This document shows positions 1 to 10,252 of a DNA stretch of 64,000 bases, piece after piece; positions within the stretch are counted from its first letter, which is position 1, and each line of letters begins with the position of its first letter. The position numbers were made by a program, and so were the translations under genes. Under the pieces are notes generated by a model. The model had not been told where the DNA came from. It was given only the letters and a program-made list of their open reading frames with translations, and did no database searches. Source of the DNA: Qingrenia yutianensis (GTDB lineage: Bacteria > Bacillota > Clostridia > UMGS1810); NCBI RefSeq assembly GCF_014385105.1, contig NZ_JACRTE010000003.1, positions 62,001 through 126,000 of the forward strand, in the 5' to 3' direction.

Positions 1-2050
1 TTTCGTCAAGTCCGCGGAGTTTTAAATTCTTAATCGGCTGGCACGAAAGCGCGTTTGCAACCGAATAGTAAACGATTGATTTTTCCTTATCCTCCGAAAC
101 ATACTGCCACGACGCCTGACGCTTTTCAAACGGATTTACAAGTCTGTAAAACGTCCCCGTCGTTATGACATTTCTTATTCTTTTATAAAACTCAACCTGT
201 TTTTTCATTTCCTCGATTTCGTCACCGCCGAGCGCCGACAAATCAAGCTCATACCCGAACGCGCCGTTCATAGCGGTGCAGGCGCGCATAGAAAGCGATG
301 TTGTGCGCAAAAGCTGATGATTGGGACTTGCCGAAATGTGCGTTCCGACCGACGACATAGGATAAACAAGGCTTGAACCGTATTGAATATAAAGCCTTTC
401 CACCGCGTCGGTGTTGTCGCTCGCCCAGCACTGGGGCATATAATAAAGCATACCGGGGTCGCACCGTCCGCCGCCTCCCGAACAGCTTTCAAACAAAATG
501 TTCGGGTGCGATGATGTGATTTTTTCAAGCACCTCGTAAAGTCCGAGAATGTACCTGTGATAAAATTCGCCCTGTCTGTCGGGCGCAAGTTTTTGCGAAA
601 ACGCGTCGGTGATATTTCGGTTCATATCCCATTTCACATATTCGATATTTGCGCTGTCCAAAACGTTTGACACTGTTTTTACGATATAATCTCTCACATC
701 GCTTCTTGTGTAATCCAAAACAAGCTGATGGCGCGCGTAGTGTTTCGGACGGTTTGGTATGCCTATCGCCCAGTCGGGGTGCGCGCGGTAAAGATTGCTG
801 TCCTCCGAAATCATTTCAGGCTCGAACCACAAGCCGAATTTCATACCTTTTTTGTTAATTGCGTCCGCGAGCGATTTTAAATTTCCGCCGAGTTTTTCCT
901 CGTTTGCAAACCAGTCGCCGAGCGACGAAAAAGAATTGTCGCGCTTGCCGAACCAGCCGTCGTCCAGCACAAAAAGCTCAATTCCGATTTTCGACGCGGT
1001 ATCGGCAATTTTTATAAGTTTTTCGCGGTCAAAATTAAAATACGTCGCCTCCCAGTTGTTTATAAGTATCGGGCGCGGAAGATTTTTAAATTTGCCTCGG
1101 CAAAGGCGCGTGCGGTAGAGCTTGTGATACGTCTGCGACATTTCGCCGAGCCCGTTTTGCGAGAACACCAAAACTGCCTCGGGAGTTGAAAAACTTTCTT
1201 CTTTGTCAAGCTTATAGCGGAACGAGAACGGATTTATTCCTGCCGTAACACGCGGTGCTGCACAGTTTTCAAGCTCAATTTCAAATTTGTGGTTTCCGCT
1301 GTAAACAAGCGAAAATCCGTAAACATTGCCGTTTTTTTCGTTTGCGCCCTTTTCAAAAAATGCCAGAAACGGATTTTCGGTGTGTCCCGACGCGCCTCTG
1401 CGCGACTCAAAACCCTGACTGCCCTGATGAACGGCGTTGCGTTCAATATGCTTTTCGCGCGTGTGCGCACCGCAGAGGTGAATATATTCGTAATCACCCT
1501 CGGGAAAATCGGCGCATACACTCTGCGCGCTGTTTAAAAATACGGGATTTTCGCCGTTGTTTATGATTTGGGCGTGACGGCATATTGCGTTAAAATCCTC
1601 AAAAACCGCATAGTAAAGGTTTACGGTGATATTTTTTCCGTTATCCTCCTCGGTGATAACAAGCGTCTGCGCCTCGGCGTCATTTTCTGTATACACCGAC
1701 GGAAGCCCGTTTATTTTCGGCTTGCCGTTTAAAATTTTGTGTTCCTTATATTTTAAAAACAGCGTTTTCGAGCCGTCGGGAAGTGTTATGTCAAGCGCGG
1801 GGGTGCGGTAGTCGCACCCGTTTGACACGGGATATTCCGACGGCATAATTCCGGGTGTATAGCTTGAGTCGTCCTCGTAAGGATACGGCGAAAAAGAGTT
1901 GCACACGGGACGTATCACATCAACTCCGCAAAGGTCTGTGCGCGCGCCGAAATATGCGCCGAGCACATCTCCGTGCTCGCTTATTTTAATTATGTAACTT
2001 AAATTTTTGTTATACAAATGAAATTTTTTATCTTTAAATTCAATCGGCAA
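1..2050 (-). CDS. Alpha-galactosidase, GH36 (3' end outside window)
   Basis: Retaining alpha-galactosidase expected to remove alpha-1,6-galactose from galactomannan side chains or raffinose-type sugars. 683 codons are visible and the frame is open to the window edge; family members are usually about 730 residues, so little is missing. The GH36 landmarks are in order: the FGLWFEPEM segment, the nucleophile Asp at about residue 475 in KWDMNR, the Gly-rich CSGGGGRCDPGM loop, and the acid/base Asp at about residue 545 in WASDNTDA. No signal peptide is visible, so it is probably cytosolic. I start it at the TTG at 2050 because GGGAGG lies about 8 nt upstream and no in-frame ATG competes. It is divergent from the large rightward cluster and has its own promoter (2082-2110). 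Family assignment is secure; the exact substrate is inferred. Confidence 0.93.
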   Translation of the reverse strand, partial: MPIEFKDKKFHLYNKNLSYIIKISEHGDVLGAYFGARTDLCGVDVIRPVCNSFSPYPYEDDSSYTPGIMPSEYPVSNGCDYRTPALDITLPDGSKTLFLKYKEHKILNGKPKINGLPSVYTENDAEAQTLVITEEDNGKNITVNLYYAVFEDFNAICRHAQIINNGENPVFLNSAQSVCADFPEGDYEYIHLCGAHTREKHIERNAVHQGSQGFESRRGASGHTENPFLAFFEKGANEKNGNVYGFSLVYSGNHKFEIELENCAAPRVTAGINPFSFRYKLDKEESFSTPEAVLVFSQNGLGEMSQTYHKLYRTRLCRGKFKNLPRPILINNWEATYFNFDREKLIKIADTASKIGIELFVLDDGWFGKRDNSFSSLGDWFANEEKLGGNLKSLADAINKKGMKFGLWFEPEMISEDSNLYRAHPDWAIGIPNRPKHYARHQLVLDYTRSDVRDYIVKTVSNVLDSANIEYVKWDMNRNITDAFSQKLAPDRQGEFYHRYILGLYEVLEKITSSHPNILFESCSGGGGRCDPGMLYYMPQCWASDNTDAVERLYIQYGSSLVYPMSSVGTHISASPNHQLLRTTSLSMRACTAMNGAFGYELDLSALGGDEIEEMKKQVEFYKRIRNVITTGTFYRLVNPFEKRQASWQYVSEDKEKSIVYYSVANALSCQPIKNLKLRGLDE

Positions 2051-2081
2051 AATAAATTCCTCCCGTTTATTTTTTATATGA

Positions 2082-2110
2082 ATAATATCATCAAATCAAA
2101 AAAAGGTCAA
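2082..2110 (-). promoter_or_regulatory. Sigma-A promoter of the GH36 gene
   Basis: Read on the minus strand, a TTGACC -35 box (2105-2110) and a TATTAT -10 box (2082-2087) are separated by exactly 17 bp. It lies 32 bp upstream of the TTG start with no gene between. Confidence 0.75.
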
Positions 2111-2112
2111 GA

Positions 2113-2131
2113 TGCAAAAACTTGTTTTGCA
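2113..2131. promoter_or_regulatory. Palindromic operator candidate upstream of GH36
   Basis: TGCAAAA (2113-2119) and TTTTGCA (2125-2131) form perfect 7-bp arms around a 5-bp centre. The site sits immediately upstream of the GH36 -35 box, a position suited to an activator or to a repressor that blocks the upstream edge of the polymerase. The cognate regulator is unknown. Confidence 0.45.
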
Positions 2132-2149
2132 CCAAAGACACAAGAACTC

Positions 2150-2178
2150 AAATTCCCCGTCGTATCGGGGAATTTTTA
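2150..2178 (+). terminator. Hairpin with short T tract in the divergent intergenic region
   Basis: A 10-bp stem (2150-2159 with 2166-2175), 6-nt loop and following T run resemble a Rho-independent terminator reading rightward. No rightward gene precedes it, so it may end an antisense transcript or be a regulatory structure. The rest of the 2132-2316 gap is AT-rich. For the downstream gene I find only a weak promoter candidate (TTCAAG, 17 bp, TATAGT, around 2225-2255). Confidence 0.35.
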
Positions 2179-2316
2179 ATGCACTAAATCTTGCCTTATG
2201 CTTCCTAAAGTGTTTAATTTTTCAAGATAAGAGGTAAAGTTTTTATAGTGAAAAGCAAAAAAATTTATTGTAAAATTGTAATATGAACAAATTGTAAACA
2301 AGTTTGGAGGATAAGT

Positions 2317-4767
2317 ATGAAAAAGTTTTTAGCCTTTGCTTTAACGGCAGGAATTGCAGGCAGTTCGTGCTGCTATGCGTATAACGGCGCCGAAGTTTAT
2401 TCAAACGGTTTTGAAAACGGAATTTCTGATTTCGGTACATATTACAGCGGACGGGCAGACACCGAGCTTCCTATGATTTTCAAATCCGAAAACGACGGCG
2501 GTATGCTGGAAATTGTTCCGGTCTGCGATTTGGCGGAAAAGGAAAGCAAATCGAACGTTAGTTCCGGCTTTGCATATCAGGGAGTTGTGTGCAATAAATA
2601 TTTTGCCCTGTCCGACGGCGAAAGCTATACTTTGAGCGCCGATATTTTAAACGGCGGAAACGATAAAATCACCGCGTGTTTTATTCTGCTTAACCAAAAC
2701 AAGGTTTTGGGAGCGTCGAAAAAATACGAAATCGAGAGCGGAAAGAAAATCAACATTGAATATAATTTTGCATCAAACCGCACAACCGATAAGGGCAAGG
2801 CGGTTTTGGCGCTTTATAACGTCAAAAAAGACGAGAGCGTGTTTGCGGATAATTTTGAACTTGCAAAAGGATACGCTGAAAGCTGGAGCGGAGATAACGC
2901 AGTTGTCACCAAAAACGGAAACATAATTTTGTTAAGCGGAAATAATTCGGGCTACGGCACGGCGAAAACAAGCGTTTTGAAAAGCACGCTTGCAGACGAA
3001 CCGCACGTTTTTGAGGCAACCGTCACCGCGAATGAGAAAACGTTTTTAAACATCACCTGTCCGCAGATTGACCTCTGCAAAAAATCGTATGTGATAAAGA
3101 AAGGCGAAACAAAGAAAATCTATCTTGAGTTTAACCCGTCGGACGCAAACGGCGATACGCTTATGTTTGAAATTTCGGCGGTCGGAAAAACGTCGGCGGT
3201 AAAAAATCTTGAAATATCGGACGTGAAAATAAAGGATGTTCTGCACAGCGTAAACATTAAAGAAGAAAACGGAAAACTTACCGCGTCGGGCAGACTTAAA
3301 GAAGAAAACGCACATTATTCCGCAGACATTTTTGAACAAACCGATTACACAAAAGATTTTGAAACAAACACAGACGGCGAATATTCGTTTGAAATTGCCG
3401 ATTTGTCATCTTTCCCCGACGATACGGCGGTAAACGTTACGGCGAAAATTTCGGCGAACGGCTATGACAGCGACATAACGGGCGAATATTTATACATAAG
3501 CAAAAATTACAAAAACGCGATTGCGCAAAAGGTTAACGAAAAGAAAACCGCGTCTGAAATTGCGGAAATTCTCACCGAGGATGTGCTCGATATTACGGGC
3601 ATATCGGCGGAACCTGTGTTTAAGGCGTCAAATCAGACAAACGTTTTTTAATATGTTGCAAAAACCGATGTTGCGGATTATGACAAGCTTTACGACGCGC
3701 TTATAACCGGCGCGTGCATTGACACCGCAAAAAGCGGTGAATATAAAATCAGCGACATTGCCGACGGCTATTACGACCGATTTGGATTTTTTGAAAATGC
3801 CGATGTAAAAACAGCATATTCGTCGGCAGACAAGGCAAAAATAAACGAGATTTTCGCAAGTCTGAATTTGCCCCTTGCGTCAAAAGACGATATGAACGAA
3901 AAATTCGGCAAAAGCGTTGTTAAATACGAGGTTTCAAAATGCGCAAACTATTCCGAGGGAATGAAAACCGTTGCAAAATTTGCCGATATTCTCGGCATAA
4001 GCCTTGAAAAATACAACAAGGTTTCGGAAACGGGTGTCGGCTACAACGCGGCGAATGAGTTTGTGAAATATTTAAAATCGTCAAACGACTATTCAACCTC
4101 TGTTTTGCAGGATAAGCTCGACACGCTCTGCTCACAGAAACTGATACCCTCCGACAGCGGAAAAGGCTCGTCGTCATCTTCGTCATCGTCTAAAGGCGGT
4201 GCCGGAACAACCGCTCCGAGCGTGCCCGTCATAAATGACGAGGTATTTGAATTTACCGATTTGGACGGCGCGGACTGGGCGAAAACATATATTTACAAGC
4301 TTCTTGAAAAAGGCGTTATAAGCAAGAGCGCGGATAAAAAGTTTAACCCGAACACAAACATCACACGCGCGGAATTTGCAAAAATGGCAAGTGTGCTGTT
4401 TAACTGCGAAGAATACGGCGGTACGGCGAAATTTTCCGATGTATCGGAAAACGACTGGTATTTTAAATACGTTATGGCACTTTATAAATCGGGCGCGGTA
4501 AACGGCGTGAGCGAAACGGAATTTGCACCGAACGATTACATCACGCGTCAGGATATGTGCGTTATTCTTGCAAAGCTTGCAAACCTTGACACAAGCACGG
4601 CGGCCGCCGATTTTGCGGACAGCACCGACATTGCACCGTATGCGCTCGGCGCGGTTGCGGCGGCAAAAAACAGCGGTATAATAAACGGATATTCCGATAA
4701 CACGTTCAAGCCTTCCGCATTTGCAACGCGTGCGGAATGTGCAAAAATGCTTTGCAGTACAAAATAA
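2317..4767 (+). pseudogene. SLH-anchored carbohydrate-binding-like surface protein interrupted by in-frame TAA
   Basis: Secreted, wall-bound protein split by a stop codon. An ATG at 2317 after GGAGGA opens a 444-residue segment with a signal peptide (about residues 1-22) and beta-rich modules resembling carbohydrate-binding domains. TAA at 3649-3651 ends it, but the same frame continues without a shift for 371 more codons. That part carries a Ser-rich linker (about 4168-4197) and three SLH repeats (about residues 641-815 of the whole), each with the usual ITRAEFAKM-type ending. Without readthrough the protein would lose its wall anchor. The frame is identical on both sides, so this is a substitution or read error rather than an indel in the T run. 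It leads the rightward cluster, 22 bp before the next SLH gene. Confidence 0.75.
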
Positions 4768-4789
4768 TAGCAGAGGAGAAAGTGGATAT

Positions 4790-7462
4790 ATGAAATTTAT
4801 AAAAAATCTTATTTGTTTTTCGCTTTGCGCGGTTATAATGCTCGGAGCGTCCGTTGTTTCGTTTGCAGAGGACGGCGCGGACGGCATAACGGCGGACGTT
4901 TCGGAAAAAGCGAAAATGTATAACGCTCTCGGTATTTCAAATTTTGATTTGGACAAAATTTCGGGCGCGGACAAAATCTCGCGTTCCGATTTCTGCAATA
5001 TCGCGGCATCGTTCGCGGTGAGGGATTTAAACCTTATAAACGCACAGGATATATCGGACATCACCTCGGACGACAAGGGAATGTATTATTTATACAATGC
5101 GGAAATAATAAACGGCGCGTCGGACGGAAAGCTTGAACCGCGAAGAAATATTCTTCTTTCCGAGGTGGTGAAGATTTTCACCGATATGCTGGGATATTCG
5201 TATCCCGCGAACGGAAACGGCGGTTATCTTTCTGGATATATGTCGACCGCATCGAAAATCGGTCTTTTAAACGGTGTTACGGCAGACGAAAACAGCGAGC
5301 TTGATTTGGAAAATCTTTTTACCTTGCTCGGCAACGTTATCGAGGTTCCCGTTATGGAGTGGAAATTCGGAAGCAATAAATTATACAAAACCGACGATAA
5401 CATTCTTGCGCAGTCGCTCGGCATTCACGACGGCTATGGAGTTGTTGAGTCGGTAAAGGACGCGTCGCTCTATTCGTACGACGGCACAGGAAGCAATAAA
5501 ATTGTAATCGGCTCAAAAACTTATACCGCAGACTTTGACACAAGCGGACTTTTAGGACTTAACATTGATTTTTACTTCCGCGAGGAAAGCGGTGACGACA
5601 AGCTTTTGTATGTTAAGCCGACGGACGAAAACAACAAAATTTTAACGCTTGACGGTGAGGATATTACCGAATATTCAAACGGAACGTATACATATGAGGA
5701 CAAAAACGGCAAAGAGAAAAAAGCGCACATAAGCGACAGCACAATCTACATTTACAACGGCAAAAAGACTGACACAATGCCCGAATTTGCACCCGAATAC
5801 GGCAGTGCAGTGCTTATCGACAACAACGGCGACGGAAAATACGAGGTTTTAAAGGTTACCGATATTAAAATTACCGTCGTGTCGTCGGTGAACAAAAACG
5901 CGCTTTGGATTGCCGATAAGTTCGACTCCGCATATGACATAAAACTTGACGGCGCAAGCTGTGACGAATACGAAATATACAGCGCGAAAGGCGAAATAAT
6001 AAGCATAGGCGACGTTAAATCGGGCGACATTGCCGAGGTTGTCAAAACAAACAGCGCGCTTCCCGTTGTGAAAGTGAAAATTTCAGCCGATACCGTAATC
6101 GGTTCGGCGGACGAAACGGGAACATCCGACGGCAGAAACACCGTTACGGTGAACGGCACGGAATACAAAACGAGCCATAGATTTGACAGCCTTGTGAAAA
6201 GCGGAAAAATAAACAGCCTAAAGCTTGGCGAATACTATCTTTTCAGTCTTGATTTAAACGGAAATATAGCATATGCCGACAAAGACGCGGCATCCGATGC
6301 GCGCATAGGCTTTGTGTTCAGTTCGGAAAACGACGAAACAAACCGCAAGCTTGTAAAGTTTGATATGCTCGATATGTCGGGCACAAAAATCATTCTTCCT
6401 CTTGCGGAGAAAATAAAGGTTGACGGCGGCGCGAAAAAGAAAACCGCCGATATGAAACCGACCGATTTTGCGGTTAACACGCTTATAAAATTCAAAATGA
6501 ACATTCAGGGCGAAATAACCGATATTTTCTACCCCGACGCGGTGAAAGACGAGTTTAACACGGTGTTTAAAAATGACAACGCGGTTCTGCGCGGTCACGC
6601 CGCAGGCAGAATGATAGGCGAACAGGTCAAAAATTCAAAGGACGACCAAACCTGCCTTGTAAAAGGTGATACAAAGGTTTTTGTCGTTCCGAAAACGGCA
6701 TACGAAACAAACAGTATTGACGAGGACAAGGTTTTTGTTGTAGACCAGATGAGGCTTAAGGTAAATACGAATTACAACTTTGTCGGCTACAACACAAACG
6801 GCGATTTCGGTATGGTTGACACCGCAATGGTGTTTACCGAAAATCCCAACGGCTTTACCGATATGAAAAACCGAAGCGTGCTTGCGATAAGCAAGGTTAT
6901 AAAAAAGGTGTGCGCGGACGGCGAAATCCGCGACGTTATTATGGGAATTGAAAACGGCGCGGAGGTTGAAGTTGAGGTTGAAGATTTGCGCGTCGGCGGA
7001 GGAAAAATTCCGTATGAAAGCGGTGACGTTATCTTCTACAACAAAACGAGCGGCAACAAAATCCGTCTTGCAGATTCGGGCTGGACGGCGAACGAAAAAG
7101 AACAGCTTCTTGTTGATTTTGACAAAATCAAAACCGACAAAAGCAACGCTTTCATCTTAAAGGAAGGTCAGATTTACGACAACTTAAAAGGCGACTTCAT
7201 TGCGCTTTGCGGTGCGGTTTACGACACCGACGAGCCGTATATTTACATTGATTACAGCGCGGTGTTAAGCAACGACCAAAGGCGCATCACAGCGGTGAAC
7301 ACCGAGGCAACAAGCGCAAGAGTTTATGTGTACGACGAGGACAAGGAGGGCTACAGACTCGGCAGTGTAAGCGAAGCGTCGGGATATAAAAACGGCGGTA
7401 AATATTCCGAAACCTACACGCTTATAACGGGTTCGTGGGCGGTTGTGATTATATATCCCTGA
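4790..7462 (+). CDS. Large secreted protein with N-terminal SLH-like repeats
   Basis: An 890-residue exported protein of unknown activity, likely held on the cell wall. The signal peptide covers about residues 1-25 (MKFIKNL start, ending near VVSFA). Residues about 35-200 contain two or three degenerate SLH-like units, including the segment INGASDGKLEPRRN. The remaining 690 residues are rich in beta-strand pattern, Lys and Asp; I recognise no catalytic family. The ATG at 4790 follows GGAGAA by 9 nt and gives a good signal peptide; the longer upstream reading overlaps the previous gene and has no ribosome site. It lies between the broken SLH protein and an ABC exporter, so an S-layer or scaffold role in polysaccharide capture is plausible but inferred. 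Confidence 0.8.
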   Translation: MKFIKNLICFSLCAVIMLGASVVSFAEDGADGITADVSEKAKMYNALGISNFDLDKISGADKISRSDFCNIAASFAVRDLNLINAQDISDITSDDKGMYYLYNAEIINGASDGKLEPRRNILLSEVVKIFTDMLGYSYPANGNGGYLSGYMSTASKIGLLNGVTADENSELDLENLFTLLGNVIEVPVMEWKFGSNKLYKTDDNILAQSLGIHDGYGVVESVKDASLYSYDGTGSNKIVIGSKTYTADFDTSGLLGLNIDFYFREESGDDKLLYVKPTDENNKILTLDGEDITEYSNGTYTYEDKNGKEKKAHISDSTIYIYNGKKTDTMPEFAPEYGSAVLIDNNGDGKYEVLKVTDIKITVVSSVNKNALWIADKFDSAYDIKLDGASCDEYEIYSAKGEIISIGDVKSGDIAEVVKTNSALPVVKVKISADTVIGSADETGTSDGRNTVTVNGTEYKTSHRFDSLVKSGKINSLKLGEYYLFSLDLNGNIAYADKDAASDARIGFVFSSENDETNRKLVKFDMLDMSGTKIILPLAEKIKVDGGAKKKTADMKPTDFAVNTLIKFKMNIQGEITDIFYPDAVKDEFNTVFKNDNAVLRGHAAGRMIGEQVKNSKDDQTCLVKGDTKVFVVPKTAYETNSIDEDKVFVVDQMRLKVNTNYNFVGYNTNGDFGMVDTAMVFTENPNGFTDMKNRSVLAISKVIKKVCADGEIRDVIMGIENGAEVEVEVEDLRVGGGKIPYESGDVIFYNKTSGNKIRLADSGWTANEKEQLLVDFDKIKTDKSNAFILKEGQIYDNLKGDFIALCGAVYDTDEPYIYIDYSAVLSNDQRRITAVNTEATSARVYVYDEDKEGYRLGSVSEASGYKNGGKYSETYTLITGSWAVVIIYP

Positions 7463-7480
7463 TAAATGAGGTAAACTTTT

Positions 7481-8176
7481 ATGATTTGCGTAGAAAATAT
7501 ATCTAAAAATTTCGGAAAGGTAAAGGCTCTCGACAATGTGTCATTCTCGTTTGAAAAGGGCAGTGTTACAGGGTTTATAGGCCCTAACGGCGCAGGAAAG
7601 TCCACCGTTATGAATATCATTTCGGGGTTTATTCCGCAAACGTCGGGCACTGTAACGGTTGACGGCATTAACATTTCGGAAAACCCGATTGACGCAAAAC
7701 GCAAAATAGGGTATCTTCCCGAAAAACCGCCGTTATACACAAGTTTTACGGTGTATGAATATTTGAAATGTATATTCGATATAAAAGGACTTAAGCTCAA
7801 AAAAGACGAGCATATTAAAGAAGTTGCCTCTCTTTCGGGAATTTCGGAGGTTATGGGGCGCAGAACGGCAAACCTTTCAAGCGGATACCGTCAGAGAGCG
7901 GGCATTGCATATGCAATTTTGGGTTATCCCGACTACATCATTCTGGATGAGCCGACAAACGGACTTGACCCCAGGCAAAAGCGCGATTTGCTTATGCTTA
8001 TAAGAAAGCTGTCGAAAAAGCACGGCATACTTTTAAGCTCGCATATTTTGTCCGAAATCGAGGCTGTCTGCACCGATATTGTTATGATAAACAACGGAAA
8101 AACGGTTGATATAGGCAAAAATTCACACAGTACGGACATAGAAAAAATGTTTATGGAAGGGCTGGGTGATAATTAA
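7481..8176 (+). CDS. ABC transporter ATP-binding protein, GldA-like
   Basis: Cytosolic ATPase of an ABC-2-type system. Visible motifs are Walker A (GPNGAGKST, about residue 35), the signature LSSGYRQR, Walker B with IILDEPTNGLD and the switch His in LLSSHILSE. At 231 residues it is a single nucleotide-binding domain. It ends directly against the start of the permease gene, so the two are translationally coupled. The partner has a permease fused to a GldG-like domain and is followed by a DUF4340 protein; this trio is the arrangement known from gliding-type ABC systems of uncertain substrate. In this non-gliding lineage, export or assembly of a surface component is the best guess. Confidence 0.88.
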   Translation: MICVENISKNFGKVKALDNVSFSFEKGSVTGFIGPNGAGKSTVMNIISGFIPQTSGTVTVDGINISENPIDAKRKIGYLPEKPPLYTSFTVYEYLKCIFDIKGLKLKKDEHIKEVASLSGISEVMGRRTANLSSGYRQRAGIAYAILGYPDYIILDEPTNGLDPRQKRDLLMLIRKLSKKHGILLSSHILSEIEAVCTDIVMINNGKTVDIGKNSHSTDIEKMFMEGLGDN

Positions 8177-10252
8177 ATGCTTGCAATTTACAAAAAAGAG
8201 ATTTACGCGTATCTTAAATCGGCGGTCGGATATGTTTTTGCAGGGGTTTACCTCGCCTTTTACAGCTACTTTTTTATGACGTACAACGTTGTCGGCGACA
8301 ATGCCGATATAGGCTCGCTTTTGGAAAACGGAGTTGCGGTGTTTATACTTCTTATACCGATACTCACAATGCGCCTTTTTGCAGAGGAAAAGCATTCAAA
8401 AACAAGCTTTGTCTACCTTTGCGCACCGCTTAAAACGTATCAAACCGTTCTCGGCAAATATTTTGCCGCGCTTTCGGTTTTTGCGGTATCGTCGCTCATT
8501 GTGCCGGTATCGGGCGCGATTATGGTGTTTTTCAAAGGTCAGACGGTTATGGAGGTTGTATGCGTATTTTCGGGATACCTTCTTGTCGGCTCGGTATTTA
8601 TCGCAGCCGGTATGCTGATGTCGTCGTTTGCCGAAAATCAGGTTATTTCCGCAATACTGTCGTTCGCGGTTCTTTTGGTTTTATACTTTGCGGACTTGCT
8701 TCTTGAGGCGTCCGGCGGTACGGTTTTTGAGGGGTTTATAAAACTTATTTCGGTTTCATATCACTACAAAAATCTTCTCGCAGGCATTTTCGATGTCGGT
8801 GCGGTTGTGTATTTTATAAGCCTTTCGGCGCTGTTTGTGACATTCACAATTCTTAAAACGGAGCAGAATACGCAAAACAAAAAAGTGCGTCTCGGCGTTT
8901 TTGCACTTATGTGCGTTGTGATTTTCGTGTTTTTAAATCTTTTTACCGAAAATCTTGCAAGAAAAATACCGCTTAAATTCGACTGTACGCAAAACAAAAT
9001 GTTCACTCTCTCAAAAGAAACAAAAGAGTATTTGAAAACGGTAAACGAAGATATAAAATTTTATTATTTCGCCTCATCGGGCGACGAAAGCCCGTATGTT
9101 ATGCAGGTGGCGGAGCAGTACACAAGAAACTGCAAAAACATTTCGTTTGAAAAAAAGGATATAATAAAAAATCCCGTTTTTGCCGAAAAGTACAAATCGG
9201 ACGGCGAAAACATTTCAAAAGGCACCATAGTTGTCGAGAGCGGAAAAAGGTTTAAAAGCGTCGACCCGGGAAGTGCGATTGCCATTAACAGAAACGGAAA
9301 CGTTTCGGCAAATCTGGGATTTACCCTTGAAAAAAAGCTTACCAACGCCGTTGATTTTGTCCTGCGTGACAAAAACGTTACGGTGCGGTATGTGACGGGG
9401 CATAACGAGGCAGATTTTTCAATCCCTGCGCAAAAACTGGGTGACGAAAATATTTCGGTTAAAAAACTTGACCTTGCAAACGAAGATATTTCGCCCGCCG
9501 ATACCGATATGCTGGTGCTTTTCGGACTGCGCGACGACCTTACAAAACCCGAATACGAAAAGATTATCGGCTATCTTGATAACGGCGGTAAGGTTTTCAT
9601 AGCGTCAAACGTCGGCGCAAGGTGCGAAAATGTTTTGAAGATTGCGGAGCAATACGGAATTTATGCGGACGATAACTGCCTTGTTGAGGGTGACAGCGGA
9701 AAAATCATAAAAAACAGCAATCTTTATCTTGCGGTTGAACCCGTCGGAAATATTTTTGACAACATAAGAAACACCGAACCGCTGGTTTTCCCGTCCGCAG
9801 GCTCGCTCACACTCAAAGATACCGTCGGTCTGAAAATATCAAGCCTTGCAAAAACGTCCGAAACAACGAAGTCAAAAGAAATTATGGACGACGGACTCGG
9901 AAGAACTCTCGGAGAAGGAGTGTTCGACGTTGCGGGAATGTCGGAAAACGATAAAAACGGCGCAAAGCTCATTTTCGCGTCAAACGCGCAGTTTATATCG
10001 CCCGACGGCGACGCGCTCAAAGGAATACTCAATTCATACAGCTTTGTAAACCGCGAATTTTTTGTTCAGACGGTAAAATACGCGGTGGGCGGTGACGGAA
10101 TGTATATTTCAATCGCACCCAAAAGCATAATGAGCCGAAGCTTAAACCTCATGCTCAACCAAAAATTTGCGCTGATTGTGATTTTTATGCTTATCCCGGC
10201 ATTTGTGCTTGTTTTGGGGCTTATCGTTTGGAGAAAGAGGAAAAATCTATGA
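8177..10252 (+). CDS. ABC-2 permease fused to GldG-like extracytoplasmic domain
   Basis: A 691-residue membrane protein. The first 260 residues hold about seven hydrophobic segments typical of an ABC-2/GldF permease. They are followed by a long extracytoplasmic region (about 265-655) with the GldG-type pattern, including a segment with VRYVTGHNEA and a DMLVLFGLRDDL stretch. A final transmembrane helix and a basic WRKRKNL tail end the protein. In Bacteroidota GldF and GldG are separate proteins; here both parts are one chain. It starts immediately after the ATPase stop and overlaps the DUF4340 gene at its end (ATGA). Substrate unknown. Confidence 0.85.
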   Translation: MLAIYKKEIYAYLKSAVGYVFAGVYLAFYSYFFMTYNVVGDNADIGSLLENGVAVFILLIPILTMRLFAEEKHSKTSFVYLCAPLKTYQTVLGKYFAALSVFAVSSLIVPVSGAIMVFFKGQTVMEVVCVFSGYLLVGSVFIAAGMLMSSFAENQVISAILSFAVLLVLYFADLLLEASGGTVFEGFIKLISVSYHYKNLLAGIFDVGAVVYFISLSALFVTFTILKTEQNTQNKKVRLGVFALMCVVIFVFLNLFTENLARKIPLKFDCTQNKMFTLSKETKEYLKTVNEDIKFYYFASSGDESPYVMQVAEQYTRNCKNISFEKKDIIKNPVFAEKYKSDGENISKGTIVVESGKRFKSVDPGSAIAINRNGNVSANLGFTLEKKLTNAVDFVLRDKNVTVRYVTGHNEADFSIPAQKLGDENISVKKLDLANEDISPADTDMLVLFGLRDDLTKPEYEKIIGYLDNGGKVFIASNVGARCENVLKIAEQYGIYADDNCLVEGDSGKIIKNSNLYLAVEPVGNIFDNIRNTEPLVFPSAGSLTLKDTVGLKISSLAKTSETTKSKEIMDDGLGRTLGEGVFDVAGMSENDKNGAKLIFASNAQFISPDGDALKGILNSYSFVNREFFVQTVKYAVGGDGMYISIAPKSIMSRSLNLMLNQKFALIVIFMLIPAFVLVLGLIVWRKRKNL

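Noticed and set aside
3649..3651. Stop-codon reassignment as an explanation of the internal TAA
   Set aside because: TAA terminates many intact genes in the window, including coupled ones, so a recoded TAA is not credible.
4168..4197. TCG/TCA/TCT repeat as a microsatellite or CRISPR-like element
   Set aside because: It encodes a Ser-rich linker before SLH repeats, a normal feature of such proteins. No spaced direct repeats are present anywhere.
4183..5076. Leftward frame of nearly 300 codons across the SLH genes
   Set aside because: Antisense to SLH repeats of two genes; no start context or recognisable domain.
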